Below are positions 17,550 through 25,914 of a DNA stretch of 64,000 nt, in pieces. Under the pieces are notes generated by a model. The model was given only the letters and a program-made list of their open reading frames with translations, searched no databases and was not told the origin of the DNA. The first letter of the stretch is position 1, and each line of letters begins with the position of its first letter. The stretch comes from Sphaerobacter thermophilus DSM 20745. GTDB taxonomy: Bacteria > Chloroflexota > Chloroflexia > Thermomicrobiales > Thermomicrobiaceae. A program made the position numbers and the translations under genes. The DNA is taken from NCBI RefSeq assembly GCF_000024985.1, contig NC_013523.1, positions 992,001 to 1,056,000 of the forward strand, written 5' to 3'.

Positions 17550-18660
17550 TCTGGCCGACAGTGTCCGCGAGGACGATCGGCGGAAGCGCGAAGAGGCCAA
17601 GATCCAGGGGCTGCAGGCACAGATCGACGAGTTGCGGCAGATCACCCGCGAGTTGCTGAGCCGCCAGCTCCGCGAGGAAGAGCAGATCAAGGCCACCGAG
17701 ACGGCTCTGGCGCAGCATCGTCTCGCCCTCGAGCAGCACCGCCATGAGGTCGCCCAGGCGGCCCAGGCGCGCCAGGTCGAGGAGGCACGTTTCCGGCAGC
17801 AACTGACTGACCTCAACCAGCGCATCGACGACGTTGCGCGTCCGATCCGCTCCTTGCAGGCCCACGTGAGCGAGTTGCTGGAGACGGTGCGCCGCCAGCG
17901 GGAGGATGTGGGTCACGACACCAAGCGCTTCGACGAGCTCCGCGCCCTGATCGATCACCTCAGCGCCCACGGGGAGCGGCAGGTGGCTGTCTCCCAGGGC
18001 TTGCGCGACTCGGTGGACGCGCTGCGCACCGAGGTTGAGCGCCTCCAGCGGGATCTGATGCGCACGGACGACGCGGTTCGGATCGTTGAGCAAGAGTTGC
18101 GGCGTCGGGTGGCGGAGATTGTCCAGGAGGTTTCCAACCTGGAAGCGCGGATCGCCGAGGAGGCGGCCGGGGTCGCCGCGGTGCAGGCGCAGCTCCAGGA
18201 GCTGCGCGAGGCGATGAAGGAGATCGACCCGCAGTTCGAAGCAATCGGGAACATTCTGGAGCGCCTGGAGAGCGAGATCGATCGGTTCCATACCCAGGCC
18301 GTGGAGCGCGACGAGCTCATGGCGGAGCGGATCGAGGAACTGCGCCAGCAGTTCGACGCGCAGCTCCGCGATATCCAGGAACGGCACGACATGCGCTTCG
18401 AGCGTGCCGTCCAGCGTGCCGACCAGATGGAGGAGGTCGACCGCGACCTGGCCTACCGGATGCAGATGATTGAGATCCGGCTGGAAGAGCTGCATCAAGT
18501 AGACCGTCGGCTGCGGCGGGAATTGTGGTACCTCCACGAGCAGCGGGCGCGGCTGCGGTTCGAGCAGGCACAGCAGGAACTGGAAGCAGTGGTGGAGGCC
18601 CGGCGCGACATCGAGCGAGAAGACGCCGGTGGCCGGCCGCAGGACCGGACCGGGGAGTAG
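17533..18660 (+). CDS. Coiled-coil protein inserted in the his operon
   Basis: This 375-residue protein is nearly all predicted coiled coil: long stretches rich in Glu, Arg, Gln and Leu with heptad spacing, such as AQIDELRQITRELLSRQLRE and EVERLQRDLMRTDDAVRIVE. No signal peptide, membrane segment or catalytic motif is visible. ATG at 17533 is preceded by GGGGGAGGA; it lies within the end of hisA, and its stop is 6 bases before hisF, so it is co-translated with histidine genes. I do not recognise a family. It could be a structural or scaffold protein; no link to histidine synthesis is known. Confidence 0.8.
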   Translation: MSARTDLADSVREDDRRKREEAKIQGLQAQIDELRQITRELLSRQLREEEQIKATETALAQHRLALEQHRHEVAQAAQARQVEEARFRQQLTDLNQRIDDVARPIRSLQAHVSELLETVRRQREDVGHDTKRFDELRALIDHLSAHGERQVAVSQGLRDSVDALRTEVERLQRDLMRTDDAVRIVEQELRRRVAEIVQEVSNLEARIAEEAAGVAAVQAQLQELREAMKEIDPQFEAIGNILERLESEIDRFHTQAVERDELMAERIEELRQQFDAQLRDIQERHDMRFERAVQRADQMEEVDRDLAYRMQMIEIRLEELHQVDRRLRRELWYLHEQRARLRFEQAQQELEAVVEARRDIEREDAGGRPQDRTGE

Positions 18661-18666
18661 ATTCAG

Positions 18667-19431
18667 ATGCTCACGCGGCGCATTATTCCCTGCCTCGATG
18701 TGAAGGCGGGGCGGGTGGTCAAGGGCGTCCAGTTCCAGGGGTTGCGCGACGCGGGCGACCCGGTCGAGCTGGCACGGCGCTACGACGAGGCCGGTGCGGA
18801 CGAACTGGTCTTCCTCGACATAACGGCCAGTAGCGAGGACCGCGACACCATCGTGGACGTGGTGCGGGAGACGGCGCGCCAGGTCTTCATCCCGCTCACC
18901 GTCGGGGGGGGGGTGCGCAGCGCGGACGACATGCAGCGGCTGCTGCGGGCGGGCGCCGACAAGGTCAGCGTGAACAGCGCGGCTGTGGCGAACCCCGAGT
19001 TGATCGCGACGTGCGCCCGGCGCTTCGGCTGCCAGTGCGTCGTGCTGGCCATCGATGCCCGGCGGCGGCCGGAAGGTGGCTGGGAGGTCTACACCCGAGG
19101 TGGTCAGGTGCCAACCGGCCTCGACGCCGTGGAGTGGGCGCGCCGCGGCGTGGAACTGGGAGCAGGGGAGATCCTGCTGACCAGCATGGATGCAGACGGC
19201 ACCCAGGACGGGTATGACCTGGAGTTGACCCGCGCGGTGGCCGAAGCGACCGGCGTGCCGGTGATTGCCTCGGGGGGTGCCGGTACCCTCGAACACCTCT
19301 ATCAGGCATTGACCGAGGGGAAGGCGCAGGCAGTCCTGGCCGCGTCGATCTTTCATTACGGAACGTACACAATCGCAGAGGCGAAAGCCTATTTGGCTGC
19401 CCGTGGCGTGCCGGTGCGGCAAGGGCAGTGA
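18667..19431 (+). CDS. hisF: Imidazole glycerol phosphate synthase, cyclase subunit
   Basis: HisF turns PRFAR and HisH-derived ammonia into imidazole glycerol phosphate and AICAR. The 254-residue barrel shows [20 protein letters not shown] (catalytic Asp), [48 protein letters not shown] (catalytic Asp) and [12 protein letters not shown]. Length and motifs are standard. It ends the cluster; hisG, hisD, hisB, hisC, hisI and hisE are not in the window. Confidence 0.96.
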   Translation: MLTRRIIPCLDVKAGRVVKGVQFQGLRDAGDPVELARRYDEAGADELVFLDITASSEDRDTIVDVVRETARQVFIPLTVGGGVRSADDMQRLLRAGADKVSVNSAAVANPELIATCARRFGCQCVVLAIDARRRPEGGWEVYTRGGQVPTGLDAVEWARRGVELGAGEILLTSMDADGTQDGYDLELTRAVAEATGVPVIASGGAGTLEHLYQALTEGKAQAVLAASIFHYGTYTIAEAKAYLAARGVPVRQGQ

Positions 19432-19495
19432 CCTCACTCGGTGCGTACGTTCGCCCCATTCGTTGCGATCTCCGTGCTGACGCGCTGTCACATGA

Positions 19496-19524
19496 TTGAC
19501 AGGAACAAGCGCATGTGCTAGCCT
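19496..19524 (+). promoter_or_regulatory. Promoter of the NlpC/P60 hydrolase gene
   Basis: A consensus -35 TTGACA (19496-19501), 17-base spacer and TAGCCT (19519-19524) with an extended TG element before it (TGTGC). Transcription would start near 19531, leaving a leader of about 325 bases. Confidence 0.65.
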
Positions 19525-19529
19525 GCGAC

Positions 19530-19856
19530 CTATACGGCAGTCCGGCTGGCCGCACTCGGGGGAGCGCAGCCAGCGGAGTGGCTGCCGGCGCCGACGCACG
19601 ACATCCTGTCTGAAGCGATCATCCGGCCCGGGGATCCGGGAGCGCAAGCCCGCAGCCAGCGGGCGCGGCGGGATGTGGTGTGTGAGGCCTGTGGCGGCGC
19701 ACCGGTCCGGGCGCAGCGGGCGCATCGAGAGGGGATCTCGATGCACAACCACCCGCGGCGCACCGCGAGATTGGAGGAGGGTTCAGGCACTGGTTTCCCA
19801 CCTCCAGTGGGACAACTGGTATTGCCGGCCACACGGACTCCAGGAGGGAAGGACGA
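19530..19856 (+). ncRNA. Long structured 5' leader of the NlpC/P60 gene (candidate RNA element)
   Basis: No gene is supported here. The leader has several perfect hairpins: GCAGCCA/TGGCTGC (19566-19572 with 19579-19585), GCCCGC/GCGGGC (19648-19653 with 19659-19664), ATCGAGA/TCTCGAT (19724-19730 with 19736-19742) and TCCCAC/GTGGGA (19796-19801 with 19807-19812). I looked for the ydaO/c-di-AMP riboswitch, which often precedes cell-wall hydrolases, and did not find its conserved segments. It may be an unrecognised regulatory RNA or merely a long leader. Confidence 0.4.
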
Positions 19857-21140
19857 TTGGGCGTTCGAAAGAGACGCCACCTGCTCGGTGGTGTCGCTCT
19901 CGCTGCGGCGGTGGCTGTGACGGGGGTTTCGCCAGTCGCCGCGGATACCAACCTCGTAATCGGTGGACAGGCAATCGTAGCGAATACAGAGGGTGTCGGC
20001 GTCAACCTGCGAGGCGCCGTCGGGTACGATGCCCCAATCCTGTTCACTGTCTCCGAAGCAACGACAATCAATGTTATCGGGGGGCCGAACACCGCGCCGG
20101 ATGGTTCCGTCTGGTACAACGTGGAGGTCAACGGCACCCTGGGCTGGATTGTCAGCGATTACCTGACGCTGCCGCCGCTTGCGGCCGGGCAGGTTGCCAT
20201 CGTGTCCGGGACTGACGGACACGGGCTCCGGCTGCGCGAGGCCCCGAGCCTGAGCGCGGCCACGCTCACCGTGATGCCCGAAGGTGCTGAGGTGAGTGTG
20301 GCGGGTCCAGAACAGACCGACGATCAGGGCATGACCTGGGCCCACGTGAGCTACGGCGGCCTCACGGGGTACGCTGCCCGGAGTTACCTGTCGGTGGGCG
20401 GCACTGGCGGTGCCGTCCAGGCGGTGCCGGTGTCGAACCCGGCTCCCGAGGCTGCCCCGTCGGGGATCGTGGTCGGTGGGAACGCCGAAGTCGTGAACAC
20501 CGGTGGTGCCGGCCTGAACCTGCGGCACGACGTGGGCTACGGTGCGGGCATCGCGACGGTGGCCGCCGAGGGTGAGGTGGTCCACGTCATCGACGGACCG
20601 CGCTACGACGCCGCGGGTGACCCCTGGTGGGGCGTCGACTATAAGGGCATTCGCGGCTGGATGATGGGCGCGTACCTCGCGCCGACCGACCGGGAGCCGA
20701 CCCTGGCTCCAGCTCCCGCGTTGGCTGGCAGCAATGAGCAGCCGGCGGCATCGGCACCGGCCAGCGACATCGGCGCGGCCATCGTTGCCGAGGCGATGAA
20801 GTACCTGGGCTACCCCTACGTCTGGGGCGGGACGACGCCGGCTGGCTTCGACTGCTCCGGATTCACCTACTACGTCGTCAATAAGGTTCTGGGAGGCGGT
20901 TTCCCGCGGGCCATGGAGAGCCAGGTGGTCTCGGGCACCTACGTGGACCCGAACGATCTGCGACCGGGAGACATCGTCTTCCAGCAGAACACCTACCAGT
21001 GGGGGCTGTCGCACACCGGGATCTACATCGGCGATGGGAAGTTCATCCACGCGGCCGATGCCAGCACCGGCGTGATCATCAGCAATCTGTGGGACTCCTA
21101 CTGGGGCTCCCGCTACTACACGGCACGCCGCATCGGCTAG
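19857..21140 (+). CDS. Secreted SH3b-repeat NlpC/P60 cell-wall hydrolase
   Basis: This 427-residue exported protein starts with a signal peptide (MGVRKRRHLLGGVALAAAVA, cleavage likely after SPVAA). Three bacterial SH3 repeats follow at about 35-105, 110-180 and 200-280, each ending in a G(W/Y)-x5-YL motif (GWIVSDYLTL, GYAARSYLSV, GWMMGAYLAP). The C-terminal NlpC/P60 peptidase has the Cys in GFDCSGFTYYV and the His in LSHTGIYIGDG and FIHAAD. It should cleave peptidoglycan stem peptides. The start is TTG at 19857, supported by AGGAGGGA at 19842-19849; no ATG or GTG fits. It is followed by a terminator. Confidence 0.92.
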   Translation: MGVRKRRHLLGGVALAAAVAVTGVSPVAADTNLVIGGQAIVANTEGVGVNLRGAVGYDAPILFTVSEATTINVIGGPNTAPDGSVWYNVEVNGTLGWIVSDYLTLPPLAAGQVAIVSGTDGHGLRLREAPSLSAATLTVMPEGAEVSVAGPEQTDDQGMTWAHVSYGGLTGYAARSYLSVGGTGGAVQAVPVSNPAPEAAPSGIVVGGNAEVVNTGGAGLNLRHDVGYGAGIATVAAEGEVVHVIDGPRYDAAGDPWWGVDYKGIRGWMMGAYLAPTDREPTLAPAPALAGSNEQPAASAPASDIGAAIVAEAMKYLGYPYVWGGTTPAGFDCSGFTYYVVNKVLGGGFPRAMESQVVSGTYVDPNDLRPGDIVFQQNTYQWGLSHTGIYIGDGKFIHAADASTGVIISNLWDSYWGSRYYTARRIG

Positions 21141-21169
21141 CCTGAGCGACTATCCCAACGGGCATTGTG

Positions 21170-21197
21170 ACGGACCCGCCCCGAGAGGCGGGTCCGT
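21170..21197 (+). terminator. Terminator hairpin after the NlpC/P60 gene
   Basis: A perfect 11-bp stem, ACGGACCCGCC with GGCGGGTCCGT, and a 6-base loop CCGAGA, followed by a T-rich TCGTGTTTGTG. It lies 30 bases after the stop. Confidence 0.75.
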
Positions 21198-21275
21198 TCG
21201 TGTTTGTGAGGGAAATGGGGGACTCGTCGCCTGGGCGCTACCGGACTCACGGGTCCAGGAACCCCGTTTCGCGGG

Positions 21276-21371
21276 TGTCATCCTTCGCGCCGCTGCACGG
21301 TGGCTCTGAAGCCAGATCCTTCGACTCTGCCGCCCGTCGCGCCGCTGCGGCCGGCTTCGCTCAGGATGACA
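21276..21371. repeat. MITE-like element with TGTCATCCT termini
   Basis: The 96-base segment is bounded by TGTCATCCT (21276-21284) and its perfect complement AGGATGACA (21363-21371), and contains internal pieces reading GATCCTTCGACTC and GGCTTCGCTCAGG, the latter part of the right arm. Similar palindromic repeats are scattered in many high-GC genomes. No coding capacity. The rest of 21198-21676 holds no supported gene; short frames on both strands lack coding features. Confidence 0.5.
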
Positions 21372-21676
21372 TCGGATGGTGGGTACGGGTGCAGTTGGAA
21401 TGACACGGTTCTGACGTCGTGGTTGGCGTGGGTGCGTTGTTTCCCCCGGCATGGCCTTTCAGCGATCGGCGGACGGATTCTTGGGTCGGGACGTGATCGT
21501 CCCGCCTGATGGGTACGTTGCCTGGCCGCCTGTCGAGGATGCTCCGGAGGCAGGCACTACAACGCCCGCCCAGGCTCACCACGGCTTCGCGGGTGCCGCT
21601 CGCCTTCATGGCTACCCGGGCGGGCGCTTAGGCGGCCGCTTAAACGCTCGAGGGCGTTGGACGTGCCCGGCGCAGG

Positions 21677-22735
21677 CTAGGAGAGAACTTCGTCCTCGGC
21701 CAGCTCCTCGGCCTCGGCGGACGTGCCGTCGTAGTTAATGCGCGAGCGCAGTTCGGGCGAGGCAGCCCGGATCTGCTGCTCGATATCCCGCAGGATGTCC
21801 GGATTCGCCTTGAGGAATTCCTTGACGTTCTCCCGGCCCTGGCCGAGCCGCTCCTCGCCCAGGTAGAACCAGGCGCCCGACTTCCGGATGATACCGAGGT
21901 CGGTCCCGACGTCGATGATGCTGCCGATGGCCGAGATGCCCTCGTTGTACATGATGTCGAACTCGGCCTGGCGGAACGGGGGCGCCACCTTGTTCTTGAC
22001 GACGCGGACCCGCGCCCGGATGCCGATGCTCTCCTGGCCCTGCTTGATCGTCTCGATCCGGCGGATGTCGAGCCGGACCGACGAATAGAACTTCAGCGCG
22101 TTACCGCCGGTCGTCGTCTCCGGGTTGCCGAACATCACGCCGATCTTCATCCGGAGCTGGTTGATGAAGATGACCGCGGTGCGCGACCGGCTGATGGCGC
22201 CGGTGAGCTTGCGGAGTGCCTGGCTCATGAGCCGCGCCTGTAGGCCGACGTGGGCGTCACCCATGTCGCCGTCAATCTCCGCCCGCGGGACCAGGGCCGC
22301 GACCGAGTCGATGACGATCACGTCGAGGGCGCCGCTGCGCACTAGCGTTTCGCAAATCTCCAGCGCCTGCTCGCCGGTGTCGGGTTGGGAAATCAGGAGG
22401 TCGTCGAGCTTGATGCCGCAGCGTTCGGCATAGACCGGGTCGAAGGCGTGCTCGGCGTCGATGTACGCGGCGACACCCCCCAGCTTCTGCGCTTCGGCGA
22501 TGATGTGCTGGGCCAGCGTCGTCTTACCGCTCGACTCCGGGCCGTAGATTTCCGTGATCCGGCCGCGCGGGATGCCGCCGACCCCCAGCGCGAGGTCGAG
22601 GGCGATCGAACCGGTCGGGATCGCCTCAATCTGGAGACGCGATTCTGCCTCGCCCATGCGCATGATCGACCCCTTGCCGAACTGGCGCTCGATCTGCGCC
22701 ATGGCGAGTTCGATCGCTCGGTCTCGTTCGGACAT
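21677..22735 (-). CDS. recA: Recombinase RecA
   Basis: RecA forms filaments on single-stranded DNA, performs strand exchange and triggers LexA self-cleavage. The 352-residue protein shows the P-loop [17 protein letters not shown] (about 63-79), [19 protein letters not shown] (Walker B), [34 protein letters not shown] (loop 2 and its lead), and [18 protein letters not shown] normal acidic C-tail ends [10 protein letters not shown]. Its own promoter and LexA-like box lie between it and the DarA-like gene upstream. ATG at 22735. Confidence 0.97.
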   Translation of the reverse strand: MSERDRAIELAMAQIERQFGKGSIMRMGEAESRLQIEAIPTGSIALDLALGVGGIPRGRITEIYGPESSGKTTLAQHIIAEAQKLGGVAAYIDAEHAFDPVYAERCGIKLDDLLISQPDTGEQALEICETLVRSGALDVIVIDSVAALVPRAEIDGDMGDAHVGLQARLMSQALRKLTGAISRSRTAVIFINQLRMKIGVMFGNPETTTGGNALKFYSSVRLDIRRIETIKQGQESIGIRARVRVVKNKVAPPFRQAEFDIMYNEGISAIGSIIDVGTDLGIIRKSGAWFYLGEERLGQGRENVKEFLKANPDILRDIEQQIRAASPELRSRINYDGTSAEAEELAEDEVLS

Positions 22736-22779
22736 TCGCCGCTGCCTCTCTTCCGCGTCGGGTTGCGTGCTCGCCAGCC

Positions 22780-22795
22780 TAGAAAAAATGTTCTA
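22780..22795 (-). promoter_or_regulatory. LexA-like operator (SOS box candidate) at recA
   Basis: The near-palindrome TAGAACATTTTTTCTA on the minus strand holds GAAC-N4-TTTC, one mismatch from the GAAC-N4-GTTC box of LexA in Gram-positive bacteria. It begins a few bases after the predicted recA transcription start, where a repressor would block transcription. Confidence 0.5.
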
Positions 22796-22806
22796 TTCCG
22801 GCCCTA

Positions 22807-22836
22807 ATCATACGAAACCGAAGGGACCCGCGTCAA
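22807..22836 (-). promoter_or_regulatory. recA promoter
   Basis: Minus strand: TTGACG (plus 22831-22836), an 18-base spacer, then TATGAT (plus 22807-22812). It lies between the DarA-like stop and recA and would start near 22800, giving a leader of about 65 bases. Confidence 0.65.
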
Positions 22837-22849
22837 CGGCCGTACAGGG

Positions 22850-23179
22850 TCAGAGTCGCTCGAACCGCTCCACATCCAAGACGAAAACGACTGCGCCGCC
22901 GACCTCCACCTCGAAGCTGTCGCTGAGGAAGAGGAGGCCGGGTTCTAGCGCAGGGGTGTACGGCACAGCGACCTGCGTGCGGCGGCGGCAGACCTGGCTG
23001 ATAATCCCCAGCACCCGCGGCACCTCGGAGTCCTCAACGCCGATCAGCAGGCTCGTGTTTCCAGTGCGCAACAGGCTGCCGGTGCTGCTGATGCGAGTCA
23101 CGCGGTACTGGGACGCCACCAGTTCGTCGACGAGGTTGTCGGCGTCTTCGTCCTGGACGACCGCCACGATGAGCTTCAT
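22850..23179 (-). CDS. DarA/PstA-like PII-family protein (cyclic-di-AMP receptor family), copy 1
   Basis: This 109-residue protein belongs to the YaaQ/DarA (DUF970, PII-like) family, whose Firmicutes members bind cyclic di-AMP. It shows MKLIVAVVQDEDADNLVDEL, a glycine-containing strand (SSTGSLLRTGNTSLLIGVED) and the C-terminal VEVGGAVVFVLDVERFERL. A second copy at 57817-58155 shares the ends almost exactly but differs in the middle (RRRTQVAVPYTP here against CYTRTQYVNPLLP there), where DarA binds its ligand. ATG at 23179 has GAGGGGAG upstream. It precedes recA in the same direction, but recA has its own promoter. Ligand binding is inferred from the family only. Confidence 0.85.
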   Translation of the reverse strand: MKLIVAVVQDEDADNLVDELVASQYRVTRISSTGSLLRTGNTSLLIGVEDSEVPRVLGIISQVCRRRTQVAVPYTPALEPGLLFLSDSFEVEVGGAVVFVLDVERFERL

Positions 23180-23269
23180 CTCGGCTCCCCTCGATCGGGC
23201 TGCGGGAGATTCGCCCTCAGCACGGCCTGCGTTTCTCGGGGGCCAACCGCTCGCAGTATACGGGAGGCT

Positions 23270-24910
23270 TCAACTACCGGCAACGGGCGGCGCGACGCGC
23301 TCCGGATCGCTTACGGCGTGCTGATGCGCCTCGAAGCCGGGTATATCTTCGAGGACGAGCGCACGGCCGCCGAAGATCCGGTTGATCTGTGTGGCGTAGG
23401 TGAGGGAGCCGGTCAGGACCTGTCGCGGCGGGCCGTCGGCCACGACCTCCCCGTCACCCAGGAGCAGCACGCGGTCGGCGCAGACAGCCGCCAGCTCTAC
23501 ATCGTGGGTGGCCATCACGACGCAGGTACCGATACCAGCAAGGCGTCGCAGCAGCGCGATCAGCCGCTCACGCGCCTCGCCGTCGAGCCCGCGCGTCGGC
23601 TCGTCGAGCAGGAGGACTGCGGGCGCGCTAGCCAGCACTGCGGCCAGGGCGACACGCTGGCGTTCCCCGGTGCTGAGGTCGCGCGGGTTGCGCGCTGCGA
23701 GGTGGGCGACTCCTGCCATCTCCAGTGCGGGGCCGACATCTCCCGGAAGTCCGAGCGCTCGCAGGGTGAAACGCACCTCGGCCGCGACCGTCTCGTTGAA
23801 CAGCATGGCGCTGGGGTTCTGGGGCAGGTAGGCCACGGTGCGTGCCAGGTCTGGCGTCGCGGTGCCGGCGATGTCCTGGCCGCGCAGGAGGATGCGTCCC
23901 GCCGCCGGACGCAAGAGCCCGTTGAGATGCTTGAGCAGGGTGGTTTTTCCGGCGCCGTTTCTGCCCATCAGGGCGGTGACGGTGCCCTCACGGAAGACAG
24001 CGGAGACGTCCCGCAGCGTGGTGCGCTCGCCGTAGCGGAATGTGACCCCCTGCACCTCAAGGACGACGTCGCCACCGGCCGATGGGTCGTTCAGTGGGGT
24101 GACCGGGGGCGGCATGCTCTGCGCCAGGCGGCGCCCCTCCCGCACCGTGAGCGGGAGCGGGTCCCAGCCGAGTGCCAGGCCCAGCCGCACGAGCGGGGGA
24201 GGATACTGAAGTGCCGCGGCCACGCTGCGAGGCGGACCGCTCGCGACGATGCTCCCGTCCGAGCCGAGCAACAGGACGCGTTCGGCGGAGGGCAGGACGC
24301 GATCAAGGCGGTGCTCGGCGATCACGACCGTCGTCCCGAGGTCGGCGTGCAGGCGGTCGAGGACGGAAAGGACCGCTTCAGCGCTCCAGGGGTCGAGCTG
24401 CGAGGTCGGCTCGTCCAGCGCCAGTACCGGAGGACGCATCGCCATCGCCGCGGCGATCACGACGCGCTGGCGCTCACCGCCGGAGAGGGACGCGATCTCC
24501 CGGTCGCGGAGCGGCGCGATCCCGAGCAGGTCTAGCGCCTCCTCGACGCGCAGGCGGATCTCGTGGCGTGGCAGCCCGTAATTTTCCGGCCCGAAGGCGA
24601 TCTCATCCTCGACCCGGTCCATGACCGTCTGGCGCTCCGGGTCCTGGCCGACGAAGCCCACGATCCGGCCGAGGTCGGCCGGCTGCACTCGGCGGGTATC
24701 GATCCCCTGCACGAGCACCCGGCCGCCGAAGACACCGCCGTAGAAGTGGGGCACCAGCCCGTTGAGCGCGCGCAGCAGGGTCGACTTCCCCGCGCCGGAA
24801 GGTCCGGCCACGACGGTGTAAGAGCCGGGGGCCATCTCCTCGGTGATGGCGCTGAGCGCCGGCGTCGAGCGCCGTGGGTAGCGGTAGGTCAGCCGATCGA
24901 GGTGGATCAT
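23270..24910 (-). CDS. Energy-coupling factor ATPase, two ABC domains fused (EcfA-EcfA')
   Basis: This 546-residue protein holds two complete ABC domains. The first has Walker A AGPSGAGKSTLLRALNGLVP (about 35-54), the Q-loop GQDPERQT typical of ECF ATPases, signature LSGGERQRV, and LALDEPTSQLDP. The second has ALMGRNGAGKTTLLKHLNGL (about 311-330), LPQNPSAMLF, STGERQRVALA (an S-T-G-E signature) and LLLDEPTRGLDG. It would power vitamin import with EcfT. Its ATG overlaps the ecfT stop by four bases, within the cobalamin-riboswitch operon. All catalytic motifs of both halves appear intact. Confidence 0.92.
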   Translation of the reverse strand: MIHLDRLTYRYPRRSTPALSAITEEMAPGSYTVVAGPSGAGKSTLLRALNGLVPHFYGGVFGGRVLVQGIDTRRVQPADLGRIVGFVGQDPERQTVMDRVEDEIAFGPENYGLPRHEIRLRVEEALDLLGIAPLRDREIASLSGGERQRVVIAAAMAMRPPVLALDEPTSQLDPWSAEAVLSVLDRLHADLGTTVVIAEHRLDRVLPSAERVLLLGSDGSIVASGPPRSVAAALQYPPPLVRLGLALGWDPLPLTVREGRRLAQSMPPPVTPLNDPSAGGDVVLEVQGVTFRYGERTTLRDVSAVFREGTVTALMGRNGAGKTTLLKHLNGLLRPAAGRILLRGQDIAGTATPDLARTVAYLPQNPSAMLFNETVAAEVRFTLRALGLPGDVGPALEMAGVAHLAARNPRDLSTGERQRVALAAVLASAPAVLLLDEPTRGLDGEARERLIALLRRLAGIGTCVVMATHDVELAAVCADRVLLLGDGEVVADGPPRQVLTGSLTYATQINRIFGGRALVLEDIPGFEAHQHAVSDPERVAPPVAGS

Positions 24911-25914
24911 GCTGGCCGCCGTCCCTCTGAGAGCAGCGCGGGCGCTGCAATCAGGAGGCCGGCCACGCCAGGGGCCAGCGCAAACGGTGGCCAGGTAAGG
25001 CGCGGATAGGGGGAGTAGTTCAGGGCGGCAGTTGCGATCGAGGCGACGACCAGGAGCACGCCCAGCGTCGCTGTCGCCAGGATCGCGGCATCACACCAGT
25101 CCCAACTCAAGCGACGATAGCGGCCGCGCCCGTGCGTTCCCCGCCGCGCGGCCACGACCAGTCCGACGATGGGGATGAGGAACACCGCCGCGGCGAGGCG
25201 GTACCCCAGCCCGACCGCCACGGCTGATGCGGCCGCGATTGCGACCGCCGGGATTGCCCAGTGTGCCGGGATGCGCGCTGTGCGCCCGGCGCCGAAGGCG
25301 CGGCTCTCCATTGTCTCGGCCAAGTCGAAGGCGTGCTCCAGCCCGAGGGTCAGGACGGGAACCAGGAGCGGCGGCACGTCGCGGATCGAGCGGATACGGA
25401 ACCCGCGAGCCATCTGGGCCTCGCGGACCTCCCGAACCGCGCGAAGCGTCTGCGGGAAGATGCTCAGGCCGATGATGGCGGCGACCCCGACGGCCGCCAG
25501 CGGACCAGGAACCAGCCGGAGGAGCGCCGCCCGATCGACCGCCGCGCTGAACGCTGCCGCCAGCAGCAGGAGATCGAAGATCGCTAGCGCCGAGACGAGG
25601 CCGTAGACCAAGGCGTTGAGTGTCACCGGGCCGCCCACGATGGGGATCGAGTCGGGCAGGCGCGCGAGCACCCGGTCCCCAGTGTGCACGGTCAGGATGT
25701 TGAAGAGCACGCTGATCGCAGCGACCACGGCTCCGAAGCGGAGCACAGTCCCCCATGCAGCCTGGGCCACGGAGCGGCGGTCCAGTGAGAGCAGAACCGC
25801 CGCCAGGGCCGCCGTGGCGAGCATGAGGTAGAGCGGGTTGCGGGTGGTCACCACCAGCAGGGCAGATGCGCCCGCCCACGCGAGCCAGGAAACGGGGTTC
25901 ACGCGCTGGCTCAT
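24907..25914 (-). CDS. Energy-coupling factor transporter transmembrane (T) component
   Basis: This 335-residue protein is a CbiQ/EcfT-type scaffold. It has at least five hydrophobic stretches, beginning WLAWAGASALLVVTTRNPLY, and the two cytoplasmic coupling motifs: EAQMARGFRIRS (Ala-Arg-Gly) and AETMESRAFGAGRT (the second Ser-Arg-Ala form). T-components hold the two ATPases and a substrate-binding S-component together. It overlaps genes on both sides by four bases. No S-component lies in the operon, so it must use one encoded elsewhere, or the upstream secreted proteins substitute in an unknown way. Confidence 0.9.
   Translation of the reverse strand: MSQRVNPVSWLAWAGASALLVVTTRNPLYLMLATAALAAVLLSLDRRSVAQAAWGTVLRFGAVVAAISVLFNILTVHTGDRVLARLPDSIPIVGGPVTLNALVYGLVSALAIFDLLLLAAAFSAAVDRAALLRLVPGPLAAVGVAAIIGLSIFPQTLRAVREVREAQMARGFRIRSIRDVPPLLVPVLTLGLEHAFDLAETMESRAFGAGRTARIPAHWAIPAVAIAAASAVAVGLGYRLAAAVFLIPIVGLVVAARRGTHGRGRYRRLSWDWCDAAILATATLGVLLVVASIATAALNYSPYPRLTWPPFALAPGVAGLLIAAPALLSEGRRPA

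Noticed and set aside
17431-19752. Minus-strand open frame of 773 codons over the coiled-coil gene and hisF
   Set aside because: It is the reverse of two well-supported genes; its Leu/His-rich composition is what reverse-read Glu/Gln-rich coiled coil gives.
19530-19856. ydaO/c-di-AMP riboswitch before the NlpC/P60 gene
   Set aside because: The expected conserved segments (GGGTGAATC-like and CCGAACCCGACAGC-like) are not present.
21451-21738. Plus-strand frame of 95 codons after the NlpC/P60 terminator
   Set aside because: It overlaps the 3' end of recA on the other strand, lacks a ribosome site and has low-complexity Arg/Pro-rich content.
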